64,000 bases of DNA from Cognatundibacterium rivi (GCF_018139565.1 NZ_JAGSPK010000003.1:1-64000); one strand, 5' to 3'. Positions 8,786 to 17,510 are shown, counted from the first letter of the stretch. Program-made: numbers and translations. The notes: generated by a model not told the origin, from the letters alone.

Positions 8786-10900
8786 ATGACACTTGATATA
8801 CGTGGAGGCCGAAAGAATACGGCCATTAATCATAGCGATTACGTTGTATTCGAAGAAATGCTCTCGAATGCGATCGACTCCTATTTGATCCGCAAGAGCC
8901 GAGTTAACACCGCCCCGCCTTTTTCGATGAAGATCGAAATTAAGGTGTTTCCTGACGACTTATTGGGCACGCAGTGGGGCGTCGAGATCGGTAGCAAGGA
9001 TAACGGCGTTGGTTTTGGGGATGATGAAGTTAAGGCCTTCATTACTAAGGACTCAACATACAAAGACCAACTGCAAATTCCGGGTATTGGTAAGTGCAAG
9101 GGGGCTGGACGCATTCAGTTTTTCCATCACTTCGACCGGCTAGCGATTGATAGTACCTTTGAGCAGTCTGGTGAGATTTTCAGGCGAACTTTGCTGGTAG
9201 ATGAGTCGACCCGGGAGATTTCCGATAACTCGTTTGATAAGACCCCAGCAGATAACAAAGAAATCCAGACCTCTTTTGTTTTAAAGAATCGGCGACAGAG
9301 TGCACTGACAGTTGAACAAAAGGCTGAGCAAGCGTTAATACCTGAAATCTTTTCCGCACTCGCTGTCTCTGCCCATCTCTACACAGCACATCTTCAGCGA
9401 CTCATAGTGTTGAAGACGTTGATTGGAGATTTCAAAATCGAAGTCTCGTCGATCATTGGAGATGATTCCTCCACTGAAACGATTGAGAGCAAAGATTTGC
9501 CAGAACCGGTCGGGGACGTCGCTGAAATTCCCCTCATATGCTCCCACTCGAAGAATATACGAACTGGGGCGACATTGAGGGTGACTCGGTACTCGTTTCC
9601 AGAAAGTGAGTTTCCGAATTTTCAGCATGAGGTCGCGCTCTGTGCCAATTCGGCGGTGGTGTTGCCGATTACGAAACGCTACTTGCGCCACAGCAACGAT
9701 CGAAAGCGTGCAACTGAAGGAAACTTTGAGTTTCTTCTTGTCGAGAGTGATCTCCTCGAGGAGAAGGTCAACCAACAAAGAGACGGGTTCGACATTCCCC
9801 TTACTTGTACTGATGACGATACACTAACCGAGGAGTTTTCGTTGGATGATGTCGTCGATTCTCTTGAAGATTATGTTTTTAAAATCATTACTCCAAGCGA
9901 CTTTGATAAGGAAATCTTAGTTAAGTCCACAGAGCAACAATTCGGTATCACCCGCCAGATGATCGAGGGGGCAAACGTCAAGATACATTATGGTGATAAC
10001 GAAGAAAACATAGCGCGTCGAGTTCTAAAGAAGTTGCAAAATGATATCGTTAGCGACACTTCAAAGCTATTCAAAATTAAGGATGAACTCATTAAGCTAG
10101 ACCCGCGCACCAAAGATTTTCGAAGCAAGGTCAACGAACTTTCTTGGAAGTACGCTAGCTCTATTAAAAAGATGGACATGACCAACCTATCTCAGTTGGT
10201 TGTCCGTCGGAGTGCGATGATTGAAGTGCTTAAGCTAGCTGTGGAAAAAATGTTGGACTGCCAAGTAGAAGAGCCAGGGAAGAGAAATGAAAATGAACGC
10301 ATCATTCATAACATTTTTTTTCCAATGGGAAAGGACTCTACAGAGACCGCTGATCACGACATCTGGCTGCTAAACGAGGAATACCAATATTTTGAGTACA
10401 TCTCCTCTGATAAGTCTCTGAAGGCTATCAAATGGTCAGAGACAGAAAACCTATTCGAGCCAGATGTAGATGAAAGTTTAGGAAAGCTATTCGCATTTAA
10501 TAATAAAGCTCATGAAGATAAGCGTCCCGACATAGCTGTTTTCACGAGAGAGGGGGCGGCAATAATTATCGAGTTCAAAACGCCAGAGGTTGGCCTTCAA
10601 GAACACATTCCTGATCTTGCGCAGTATGCTCGCCTTTTAGCCGCAAAATCCAACGGGCGCCTCAAAAAATTTTTCGGATATTTGATTGGCTGCACATTAG
10701 ACCCTTCCAGAATGATGCCTGGGTACACTCGATTTGCTAACGGCAAGGGGTATTTCAACAGTGCCAAGTTGGTTGATGATGAAACCGATCGTGTTTATGG
10801 AGAGTTATATAGTGAGGTATTACTATATGATCACTTCATTGATCGTGCTGCCCTTCGCTTGCGTATATTTAAGGAAAAATTGAAAGTGGAGTTGAACTGA
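8786..10900 (+). CDS. GHKL ATPase fused to PD-(D/E)XK nuclease-like domain; candidate defence protein
   Basis: This 704-residue protein opens with a GHKL (HSP90/MutL/MORC/histidine-kinase) ATPase fold. The N-box is EEMLSNAIDS (Asn28, Asp31), the G1 motif is DNGVGFG (Asp72), and the glycine-rich G2 lid is GIGKCKGAGR (100-109). The middle region, with QQRDGFDIP near residue 331, resembles the transducer segment of MutL/Hsp90/MORC proteins. A charged, probably helical linker covers about 390-500. The C-terminus has a restriction-endonuclease-like core: RPDIAV with Asp582, IIIEFK with Glu596 and Lys598, then a helix with Gln613 (DLAQYARLL). ATP-driven clamping coupled to DNA cleavage is therefore likely. 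It stands alone between an integrase remnant and a broken regulator, with AT-rich stretches unlike its neighbours. No methyltransferase or partner gene is adjacent. The ATPase call is strong, the nuclease call good, the defence role inferred. Confidence 0.82.
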   Translation: MTLDIRGGRKNTAINHSDYVVFEEMLSNAIDSYLIRKSRVNTAPPFSMKIEIKVFPDDLLGTQWGVEIGSKDNGVGFGDDEVKAFITKDSTYKDQLQIPGIGKCKGAGRIQFFHHFDRLAIDSTFEQSGEIFRRTLLVDESTREISDNSFDKTPADNKEIQTSFVLKNRRQSALTVEQKAEQALIPEIFSALAVSAHLYTAHLQRLIVLKTLIGDFKIEVSSIIGDDSSTETIESKDLPEPVGDVAEIPLICSHSKNIRTGATLRVTRYSFPESEFPNFQHEVALCANSAVVLPITKRYLRHSNDRKRATEGNFEFLLVESDLLEEKVNQQRDGFDIPLTCTDDDTLTEEFSLDDVVDSLEDYVFKIITPSDFDKEILVKSTEQQFGITRQMIEGANVKIHYGDNEENIARRVLKKLQNDIVSDTSKLFKIKDELIKLDPRTKDFRSKVNELSWKYASSIKKMDMTNLSQLVVRRSAMIEVLKLAVEKMLDCQVEEPGKRNENERIIHNIFFPMGKDSTETADHDIWLLNEEYQYFEYISSDKSLKAIKWSETENLFEPDVDESLGKLFAFNNKAHEDKRPDIAVFTREGAAIIIEFKTPEVGLQEHIPDLAQYARLLAAKSNGRLKKFFGYLIGCTLDPSRMMPGYTRFANGKGYFNSAKLVDDETDRVYGELYSEVLLYDHFIDRAALRLRIFKEKLKVELN

Positions 10901-11172
10901 TCGCCCGTTTAGGAGCGCTTATGAGAATTAGACCAACCTCGATTTGCGCAATGGCAATAACATGTTGTTACTTCACCCGCCTCATGCCGGGAGGTGTATG
11001 GACACTATTGAATACGTCACGGATTTCATAAGCATTTTTCTTGATAAACGCAACTCATCCAGACTTGTCTCAACCTATCGGAGGCATGGAAGCCCCAATT
11101 TTCAACTACAACCGTCGATATTCCGTAAACGTAGTATAAGGGAGGATAAACACACCCTTCTTCGGAAACTGA
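10901..11172. other. Island edge, no convincing gene
   Basis: Several short frames exist, including a 17-codon frame from about 11086 with a GGAGG-like site and the start MEAPIFNYNRR. None is recognisable. This stretch probably carries the junction at which the AraC-type gene lost its 5' part. Confidence 0.4.
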
Positions 11173-11664
11173 TCGCAGTTATCCATCACGCCGCTGGTTC
11201 GCGAACTCATTCTTCATCTTTCTGGCAGTGAGCCCGCGTATCAGCCCGACACGCCAACGGCAAGGTTGGCAGCAGTGTTGCTGGAGCAATTGGAAAAATC
11301 GACGATCGAAAAACTGTATCTGCCAACTTCGGACAACAAAAAAATCAGGAAAATTGTTGATACGCTGATCGCCCATCCACATGACCGTTCCACGCTCCGT
11401 CAATGGGCTGCTCGTCTTGCGACCAACGAACGTTCACTCGGCAGGCTCATTGAACGAGAGACCGGCCTGAGCTTCGGGCGATGGCGTCAGCAGCTTCATC
11501 TGATGCTGGCATTAAGTCAGCTGGCTGAGGGACGGCCAGTACAAGCGATTGCCGGACATCTGGGATACGCATCGGTTAACGCGTTTATTACGATGTTCAA
11601 AAAGGCGCTGGGCAAATCACCGACGCAGTATTTTGCGAGCATCTGTCCGCCTTCTCCTGAGTGA
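11173..11664 (+). pseudogene. AraC-family regulator, N-terminally truncated
   Basis: From a stop at 11170-11172 the frame reads SQLSITPLVRELILHLSG and continues into a complete C-terminal AraC DNA-binding domain. Both helix-turn-helix units are visible: LRQWAARLATNERSLGRLI and PVQAIAGHLGYASVNAFI, followed by MFKKALGKSPTQYF. Full family members of this type carry an N-terminal cupin-like sensor domain of roughly 130 residues before the PLVREL helix; here it is gone and no ATG opens the remaining frame early. The gene is most likely a remnant cut at the island edge. A short product from an internal TTG at 11266 cannot be excluded. Confidence 0.78.
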
Positions 11665-12013
11665 AAAACGGTTCGGGTTGAGAGAGATGCCTGCCAATCC
11701 ATCCGAGTCACATTCCTTATGTCAGTATGCCTGCATATCGCTCGCCTCGATCCGGATCATGTGCCGCAAATAATCACGGAAAAATTCCCATGTTTTGATA
11801 AAAAATGGGGAGTATGTGCCAAAAATGCCTTATTCTCAGCAGAAAATAAGGGGCTTTAAATATACTCCCCCCCAGTATTTTCAGGCGTGCTAAGCACAAA
11901 AAATGCATGTCGCAGGCATTTCACGATACCGGCGACCTGAATGCAGCGACCGAACAAACGATACGGTGCGGTGAAACTGCGGGTGCAGCAGTGCCTGCGA
12001 TGTGCAATCTGGC
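11665..12013. other. Intergenic region holding a GGGAGTAT repeat
   Basis: Apart from the repeat at 11807..11873 I see nothing here that supports a gene or promoter. Confidence 0.6.
11807..11873. repeat. GGGAGTAT-ended interspersed repeat, copy A
   Basis: The ends are GGGGAGTAT and ATACTCCCC in inverted orientation, 67 bases apart. The interior holds a second hairpin, GCCTTATTCT..AGAAAATAAGG. Read on the minus strand, the segment GGGAGTATATTT-N3-AGCCCCTTATTTTCTGC matches copy B (55235..55325) almost base for base, and the architecture matches copy C (46972..47034). It encodes nothing. Confidence 0.8.
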
Positions 12014-12376
12014 TTACAACATGGCAGCGCCAACTGCCTGCCGCACGGGGATGCCTGCCGGATCAAAATCTTCGAGGCAATGAACGTTGATGCCGAGATT
12101 ATCTGGCGTCACGCGCTTGCGGTGAAATGGATAAATGCCGCAGACTTTGCAAAAGAAGTGTCGCGCGGTTTTGGTGTGAAACTGATATTCGGTGAGCGAC
12201 TCTTCACCTGCCAGCAATTGAAATTGACTTTCATGCACTTTGACCATCAGCGCATTTTTACGGCGACAGATGCTGCAATCACACATCGTCAGTTCCGGAA
12301 AATCTGTTTCAATCTGAAAGCGCACGGCACCGCAGTGGCAACTTCCAAAATATTTTTGCATAGGGCGTATGTTCAT
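12014..12376 (-). CDS. GFA/CENP-V family zinc protein
   Basis: This 120-residue protein has the cysteine pattern of the GFA (glutathione-dependent formaldehyde-activating enzyme-like) fold: GSCHCGAVRF at 11-20, CDCSICRRKNA, and FFCKVCGIYPFH. These cysteines should bind two zinc ions. The family includes true S-hydroxymethylglutathione synthases but most members have no proven activity, and no formaldehyde pathway gene lies nearby. The start at 12376 follows an AAGGAG ribosome site; an upstream ATG at 12400 would place that site inside the gene. Confidence 0.87.
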   Translation of the reverse strand: MNIRPMQKYFGSCHCGAVRFQIETDFPELTMCDCSICRRKNALMVKVHESQFQLLAGEESLTEYQFHTKTARHFFCKVCGIYPFHRKRVTPDNLGINVHCLEDFDPAGIPVRQAVGAAML

Positions 12377-12581
12377 TTCAATCTGACTCCTTGATGGCAA
12401 AGGATTACCTGCATTGCATCTTGCTGTGACTACCAGACGCTGACCGTTGGTGCGGCACCAGCTGCGGATGAAGTGCGTAAGTATTTCACAGCACGATCAA
12501 TCTGGCGACCATTGCCTTCTGTAGGCACATCGGATGCAAACGACAGTGAGAAATGCGCCGCCATTTTTATAAACTTTCAAA

Positions 12582-13064
12582 TTAATGCGCCGCGGAACTC
12601 GCAGGAAAAGGTGGCGCAAACTGTAAAGCGCCAGCGATACGATTCCACGCGTTAATCGCACCTATCGCGGCAGTCAGAAAAGCAATTTCCGCCGGGCTGA
12701 ACGAGGCCTCCAATTCAGCATACGCCGCAGTTGCAATGTGCTGTTGCGACATCAAGGTCAGCGCTTCAGTCCAAGCCAGTGCGGCACGTTCACGGGCAGA
12801 ATAAATTTCCGTATCCCGCCACGCTGCCAGTAAATCAATTTTGTGCTGAGGCAGCTGTATTTTGCGCGCCAGATTTAAATGAAACTGCAGACAAAACGCG
12901 CAGCCATTCATCTGCGAGGCTCGTAGTTTGATTAGTTCAGTCAGTGATTTTTCCAGGCCGGATTCATCAATGGCTTTACCTAACTGACTCAGCGCGGCGA
13001 TCACGCCCGGCGCTGTTTTTTCATAGGATGACCAGTCAAATCCACGCTGCATGAGTGTTGTCAT
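12582..13064 (-). CDS. Carboxymuconolactone decarboxylase/AhpD-like peroxidase protein
   Basis: This 160-residue all-helical protein has the AhpD core motif with the redox pair CAFCLQFH (KLRASQMNGCAFCLQFHLN split across 75-95). Members of this type use the CxxC cysteines and His as a hydroperoxidase or disulfide reductase. The conserved WRDTEIYSARERAALAWTEA stretch follows. The ATG at 13064 gives a family-like N-terminus (MTTLMQRGFDW); an in-frame extension to 13229 would overlap the divergent regulator gene. It is divergent from a MarR regulator across a 57-base gap holding an inverted repeat, so it is likely under that regulator's control. Confidence 0.87.
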   Translation of the reverse strand: MTTLMQRGFDWSSYEKTAPGVIAALSQLGKAIDESGLEKSLTELIKLRASQMNGCAFCLQFHLNLARKIQLPQHKIDLLAAWRDTEIYSARERAALAWTEALTLMSQQHIATAAYAELEASFSPAEIAFLTAAIGAINAWNRIAGALQFAPPFPASSAAH

Positions 13065-13090
13065 ATAGAGAGCAAAAGAGTTAATATCAT

Positions 13091-13113
13091 AATTCGAACA
13101 ATATATACGAATT
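13091..13113. promoter_or_regulatory. Putative MarR operator
   Basis: The inverted repeat AATTCG-N11-CGAATT lies centrally in the 57-base gap between the AhpD-like and MarR genes, ending 8 bases before the marR ATG. Binding here could shut both divergent promoters. Confidence 0.65.
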
Positions 13114-13121
13114 CTAACATT

Positions 13122-13604
13122 ATGCGCAAGACGCGAAACCTCGGCACAATGATTCCAGCCATCGGCGAAGGCAAACGCGGTGAAGACGGCCATATTGGTT
13201 ACCTGCTCAGACAGGCACATGCGGCTCACAGAATCAGGATGGAGAAAATCTTACTAGACATGGGCGTGACGCTGCCGCAGTTTTCGGTACTGACGATGCT
13301 GGCGGCGTATCCCAATGCGTCGGGTGCCGAGCTTGCGCGGCTGTCGTTACTGACACCACAAACAATGAGTGTGATTATCAATAATCTGGAACGGGCAGAA
13401 ATCGTTTCTCGATCGCCCCATGCCGAACACGGACGGATACAAATTATTCAGATGACCCCAACTGGCCGGCGTTTACTAAAGCGCTGCAAAACAGCCGTCA
13501 GCACCGCTGAACAAGAATTACTGGCCGACGTTTGCGTGGAAGATGAAACCGTTATCCGTCAATGGCTGGTCGCGGTCGCCAAGCGTCTGGAAAATATGAC
13601 GTGA
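13122..13604 (+). CDS. MarR-family transcriptional regulator
   Basis: This 160-residue winged-helix protein has the MarR plan: N-terminal dimerisation helix (HIGYLLRQAHAAHRI), then the helix-turn-helix GAELARLSLLTPQTMSVIINNLE and the wing around RSPHAEHGRIQIIQMT. A C-terminal helix completes the dimer interface. Such proteins usually repress a divergent gene and are released by a small molecule or oxidant. Its divergent neighbour is an AhpD-like redox protein, which suggests an oxidative or electrophile signal, though no sensing cysteine stands out apart from those in KRCKTAVS and DVCVED. An internal ATG at 13149 is an alternative start. Confidence 0.9.
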   Translation: MRKTRNLGTMIPAIGEGKRGEDGHIGYLLRQAHAAHRIRMEKILLDMGVTLPQFSVLTMLAAYPNASGAELARLSLLTPQTMSVIINNLERAEIVSRSPHAEHGRIQIIQMTPTGRRLLKRCKTAVSTAEQELLADVCVEDETVIRQWLVAVAKRLENMT

Positions 13605-13856
13605 TCTGGCTTCGGGCATTCGGGCTTGACTGATGTCACCGCCCAAATCTCACTCATATCAATTCATCTGCATTCGTCGTAGTTCGTGATAGTTCATCGC
13701 ACGCCTCAGATTTCACTGCAGATTGCGCCGTAAGCGTCTGTCAGCACAGCAAATTTTTATGTCACGCTGGTAATGCTGCACTATTCAGCGCCGCTTTACA
13801 TATAATCGCTGTTTCGCAGCCCCACCGTTTTACGATTGCCTATTCCGGATTAATAC

Positions 13857-15725
13857 ATGCCTAATTCCCCTTCTGTTGCACGCTCAACCGCGACGTCACT
13901 GGTCAGCCTTATCTGCGTTCTGGCTCTGCTGCATTTTGGACGCGAGGTGCTGGAACCTATCGTATTGGCGTCGATACTGAGCCTGATCATCGCGCCGCTG
14001 ATCCGCAGCCTGCGACGATTCGGACTGGGGCGTATCACCGCGACCTTCAGTGCGGTGCTTTTCGTCGCTGCTGTCCTCGTCGGTATCGGTGTGATTCTGA
14101 CCGCGCAATTAGTCAGCGTGACGACAGAAATTCCGCAATATCGCGCGGCGATTCAATCCAAGCTGGCCATGGTGAGGCAAATCACTGAGCGTCCTTTCGC
14201 GCATATCGAGGCGGAAATGAAGGCTGTCTCATCGAATAATTTTCCGGCGGCAGAACCCACAACACCAGAAGAAAAGGTTTTACCTGCAGGACAAAGCCAG
14301 CCAATTCCGGTCGTCATCCGTACGCCGCAACCAAGCACGACAGAGACGATTACGCGTTTGCTGTCATCCATTTCCGGCCCCGTCGGCGAGGCGTTTCTGG
14401 TTTTTGTGCTGCTGATATTTATTCTGCTTGACCATGAATCGCTGCGTGATCGGGCGATACGTCTGACTGGGCAAAGCGAAGTTGGCCGCACGATCAAGGC
14501 GCTGGGCGATGCAACCGAAGGCGTCTCGCGCTTTTTCTTTTCGCAATTTCTGGTCAACACTGCATTCGCGATCATCATCTCTATTGCCTTGTGGGCGGTG
14601 GGTGTACCGCATGCATTTTTATTCGGCACCTTGAGCGGCTTATTACGTTTTATTCCCTATCTGGGGGCATTAATTGCGGGGGGCTTGATTACGCTGTTTG
14701 TCGCAGCGATTGACCCCGGCTGGACTCTGGCGATCGTCTGCATGTCCTTTTTTGCTGCGACCGAAGTGCTGGTCGCAAACTGGGTAGAGCCCAAAGTGTA
14801 TGGGCACAGTTCAGGATTATCACCGCTAGCTGTCATGGTATCCGCCTTATTCTGGGGTGCCTTATGGGGGCCTGTCGGACTGCTGCTGTCAACACCACTG
14901 ACTCTGTGTCTGGTGGTCGCCGGTCGTCATGTCAGCGCACTGGAACCAATCACGATATTGTTTGCAGACACGCCTAACGTCGATGAAGCACACCGTTTTT
15001 TTCATCGTTTACTGGCCGCGGATACCGACGCTATCGTCAGCGATGCGCAGGTGTTTATGCGTAAATTCAGTTTTGCTAAATACTGTGATCACATCCTGAT
15101 TCCGGGCTTGTCTCTCGGAGCGCATGATTTTGAAAATGGCTTACTGGAGAAAACGCAGCAAAATAAAATTCGCGCAACGATTGCCACACTGGCAGAAACG
15201 GTCAGCCAGACCTCCGACGACAGCGACAAAAAACGTAAGCGACGTTCCGTTTCCATGCTGGATGCGAATGTCGGGGCGCATTTACGTCAGATGCGTAAAA
15301 AACGCCTGGGGCGTTGGCAAGGCTCACTGAATGTGCCATCGCGTTCAGTGGTTTTATGTGCGGGATTTGACAGCGAACGCGATGATTTACTGAGCGAGCT
15401 GTTCGTGCTGGCGCTAAGAGAAGTGAACATCGATGCGCGTAGTTTTTCTTTCGGCGACCATCAGGAAAATCCGGGGGAAGATGGCGCAAATATCGTATCA
15501 ACGGTATTTATCACCTATCCGCTGGTTTCCACTCTGGCGGAATGGATACCCATCGTGCAGGAGCTTCGCAGCAATCTTCCACATGCGCTGATCGTGACGA
15601 TTCGTCTTTTCTCTGAAGAAAATCTGGCAGAACAATCGGTGGTGAATAAACATGTCGATATGGTGCTGCGCTCGTTTGAAGAAGGCCTGGCATTCGTCGC
15701 ACCGGACAGAGCACCTTTACATTAA
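13857..15725 (+). CDS. AI-2E family transporter (PerM-like) with C-terminal extension
   Basis: This 622-residue membrane protein has the AI-2E/PerM permease body in its first 370 residues, with about eight hydrophobic segments, including SLVSLICVLALLHF, FSAVLFVAAVLVGIGVIL, FLVFVLLIFILLDH and the family-typical GLLRFIPYLGALIAG. A soluble tail of about 250 residues follows, with a basic patch (KKRKRR) near 460. It ends in a Rossmann-like alternation of strands and helices (SVVLCAGFDSERDD onward). Transport of a specific substrate is unproven for most members. It is monocistronic and converges on aceA, sharing the terminator at 15842. Confidence 0.85.
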   Translation: MPNSPSVARSTATSLVSLICVLALLHFGREVLEPIVLASILSLIIAPLIRSLRRFGLGRITATFSAVLFVAAVLVGIGVILTAQLVSVTTEIPQYRAAIQSKLAMVRQITERPFAHIEAEMKAVSSNNFPAAEPTTPEEKVLPAGQSQPIPVVIRTPQPSTTETITRLLSSISGPVGEAFLVFVLLIFILLDHESLRDRAIRLTGQSEVGRTIKALGDATEGVSRFFFSQFLVNTAFAIIISIALWAVGVPHAFLFGTLSGLLRFIPYLGALIAGGLITLFVAAIDPGWTLAIVCMSFFAATEVLVANWVEPKVYGHSSGLSPLAVMVSALFWGALWGPVGLLLSTPLTLCLVVAGRHVSALEPITILFADTPNVDEAHRFFHRLLAADTDAIVSDAQVFMRKFSFAKYCDHILIPGLSLGAHDFENGLLEKTQQNKIRATIATLAETVSQTSDDSDKKRKRRSVSMLDANVGAHLRQMRKKRLGRWQGSLNVPSRSVVLCAGFDSERDDLLSELFVLALREVNIDARSFSFGDHQENPGEDGANIVSTVFITYPLVSTLAEWIPIVQELRSNLPHALIVTIRLFSEENLAEQSVVNKHVDMVLRSFEEGLAFVAPDRAPLH

Positions 15726-15841
15726 GTAGTCATTAAGCAGCTATCTGGCGTCAGCATTGACGCTGACATCAGCGCTTGTCTTTGTATTTGCGTTTGTATT
15801 CAGAACGCGAATGCTCACTACTGATATCGATTTCCCATAGA

Positions 15842-15878
15842 AAAACCCTGAAAACTGCCAAGCAATTTTCAGGGTTTA
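15842..15878. terminator. Bidirectional terminator between the permease and aceA
   Basis: The arms AAACCCTGAAAA and TTTTCAGGGTTT flank a 12-base loop. A T-rich run follows on both strands, serving both convergent genes. Confidence 0.85.
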
Positions 15879-15929
15879 TTTTATGAACTTACTGTGTCTG
15901 GTGAGCATCAGGCTCACCAGCCCGTTTTA

Positions 15930-17510
15930 TCAGAACTGATTCATTGTGTTGTCTTTACCAGCTGCTTTCAACGCTGCTTCACCACTGAAATAATCTTTGT
16001 GATCGTCACCGATATCGGAACCGGACATGTTCTGATGTTTCACGCAAGCGATACCCTGACGGATTTCTTTACGCTGAACGCCAGCAACATAACCCAGCAT
16101 ACCTTGGTCGCCGAAGTATTCTTTCGCCAGATTGTCGGTTGACAAGGCGGCAGTATGGTAAGTCGGCAAAGTGATCAGGTGATGGAAAATACCTGCTTCA
16201 CGGGCTGCATCAGCCTGGAATGTACGGATTTTTTCATCTGCAGTGATCGCCAGTTCTGTATTGTCATACTCAACACTCATCAACTTAGCGCGATCGTAGG
16301 CAGAAACGTCTTTGCCTGCGGCTTGCATGCTGTCAAATACTTGTTGACGGAAATTCAGCGTCCAGTTGAACGATGGGCTGTTGTTGTAAACCAGTTTTGC
16401 ATTTGGAATGACTTTACGGATTTCGCTGACCATGCCACCGATTTGAGCGATATGTGGTTTTTCAGTTTCGATCCACAACAAGTCTGCGCCGTTTTGCAGA
16501 GAGGTAATGCAATCGAGTACGCAACGCTCTTCGCCTGTACCAGCACGGAACTGGAACAAGTTACTTGGCAGACGCTTAGGACGCAGCAGTTTGCCATCAC
16601 GTTTGATCACAACATCACCATTCGCCATGGAATCAGTCGATACTTCTTCAACGTCAAGGAAGGAGTTGTATTTATCGCCCAGATCGCCAGGTTCACGTGT
16701 CACAGCGATTTGTTTCGTCAGGCCAGCGCCCAGAGAATCGGTACGTGCAACGATAATGCCGTCATCCACGCCAAGTTCCAGGAATGCGTAACGGATCGCG
16801 CGGATCTTCGCGAGGAAGTCTTCGTGAGGAACAGTCACTTTACCATCCTGGTGACCGCATTGTTTTTCATCCGAAACCTGATTTTCAACCTGGATACAGC
16901 ATGCACCGGCTTCAATGAATTGTTTGGCCAACAGATATGTCGCTTCCGCATTACCGAAACCTGCGTCGATATCAGCGATGATAGGTACTACGTGCGTTAC
17001 ATGGTTATCGATCTGGTCTTGAATCGCTTGTTTCGCAGCGCCTTCAGCAGCATCGAGTTGACGGAACAAGCCGCCCAGTTCACGTGCGTCAGCCTGACGC
17101 AAGAATGTGTACAGTTCTCTGATCAGATCAGAAACGGCTGTTTTTTCATGCATGGATTGATCTGGCAAAGGGCCAAATTCAGAACGCAATGCAGCCACCA
17201 TCCAGCCAGACAGATACAAGTAACGGCGATCAGTGCTGTTGAAGTGCTTCTTGATAGAAATCATCTTCTGTTGACCGATGAAACCGTGCCAGCACCCCAG
17301 AGACTGAGTGTATTTGGAAGGATCGGCATCGTAGTTAGCCATATCCTGACGCATGATTTTCGCAGTGTAGCGTGCGATATCCAGGCCAGTTTTGAATTTG
17401 TTCTGAGCGCGCATACGTGCAGCGGATTCAGGGTTGATCGCGTTCCAGGCACTACCTTGTTTGTCTTTGAGTCCGGCAACGGCTTTGATGTCGTCTTGAT
17501 ACTGTGACAT
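15930..17510 (-). CDS. aceA: Isocitrate lyase AceA (long form)
   Basis: This 526-residue enzyme cleaves isocitrate to glyoxylate and succinate, the first glyoxylate-shunt step. The catalytic loop reads KQCGH at residues 216-220 with Cys218; the usual loop is KKCGH. The metal-binding stretch is ADIDAGFGNAEATY. At 526 residues it belongs to the longer group found in Pseudomonas and Burkholderiales, rather than the 430-residue E. coli type. Start and ribosome site (AGGAGATTCACATG) are clear. It is monocistronic; the malate synthase gene is not in the window. The isocitrate dehydrogenase that competes for its substrate lies at 61139. Confidence 0.97.
   Translation of the reverse strand: MSQYQDDIKAVAGLKDKQGSAWNAINPESAARMRAQNKFKTGLDIARYTAKIMRQDMANYDADPSKYTQSLGCWHGFIGQQKMISIKKHFNSTDRRYLYLSGWMVAALRSEFGPLPDQSMHEKTAVSDLIRELYTFLRQADARELGGLFRQLDAAEGAAKQAIQDQIDNHVTHVVPIIADIDAGFGNAEATYLLAKQFIEAGACCIQVENQVSDEKQCGHQDGKVTVPHEDFLAKIRAIRYAFLELGVDDGIIVARTDSLGAGLTKQIAVTREPGDLGDKYNSFLDVEEVSTDSMANGDVVIKRDGKLLRPKRLPSNLFQFRAGTGEERCVLDCITSLQNGADLLWIETEKPHIAQIGGMVSEIRKVIPNAKLVYNNSPSFNWTLNFRQQVFDSMQAAGKDVSAYDRAKLMSVEYDNTELAITADEKIRTFQADAAREAGIFHHLITLPTYHTAALSTDNLAKEYFGDQGMLGYVAGVQRKEIRQGIACVKHQNMSGSDIGDDHKDYFSGEAALKAAGKDNTMNQF

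Noticed and set aside
10944..11231. Open frame of 95 codons after the ATPase-nuclease gene
   Set aside because: It has no convincing ribosome site or family pattern, and its end overlaps the AraC remnant in another frame.
10901..12000. Search for a repeated tRNA-Ser 3' end (attR) at the island's right side
   Set aside because: No stretch matching the last 20 bases of the tRNA was found.
7959..12000. A restriction-modification or toxin-antitoxin partner for the ATPase-nuclease gene
   Set aside because: No methyltransferase motif or small paired gene is visible in the island.
12002..12394. Plus-strand open frame of 130 codons
   Set aside because: It is antisense to the GFA-type gene, whose cysteine motifs and ribosome site are clear.
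12430..12564. Minus-strand open frame of 44 codons (MAAHFSLSFASD start)
   Set aside because: The composition looks protein-like, but there is no ribosome site or known family, so it is not listed as a gene.
16155..17507. Open frame of 450 codons opposite aceA
   Set aside because: It is an exact antisense shadow of isocitrate lyase, with shadow-like composition and no family motif.
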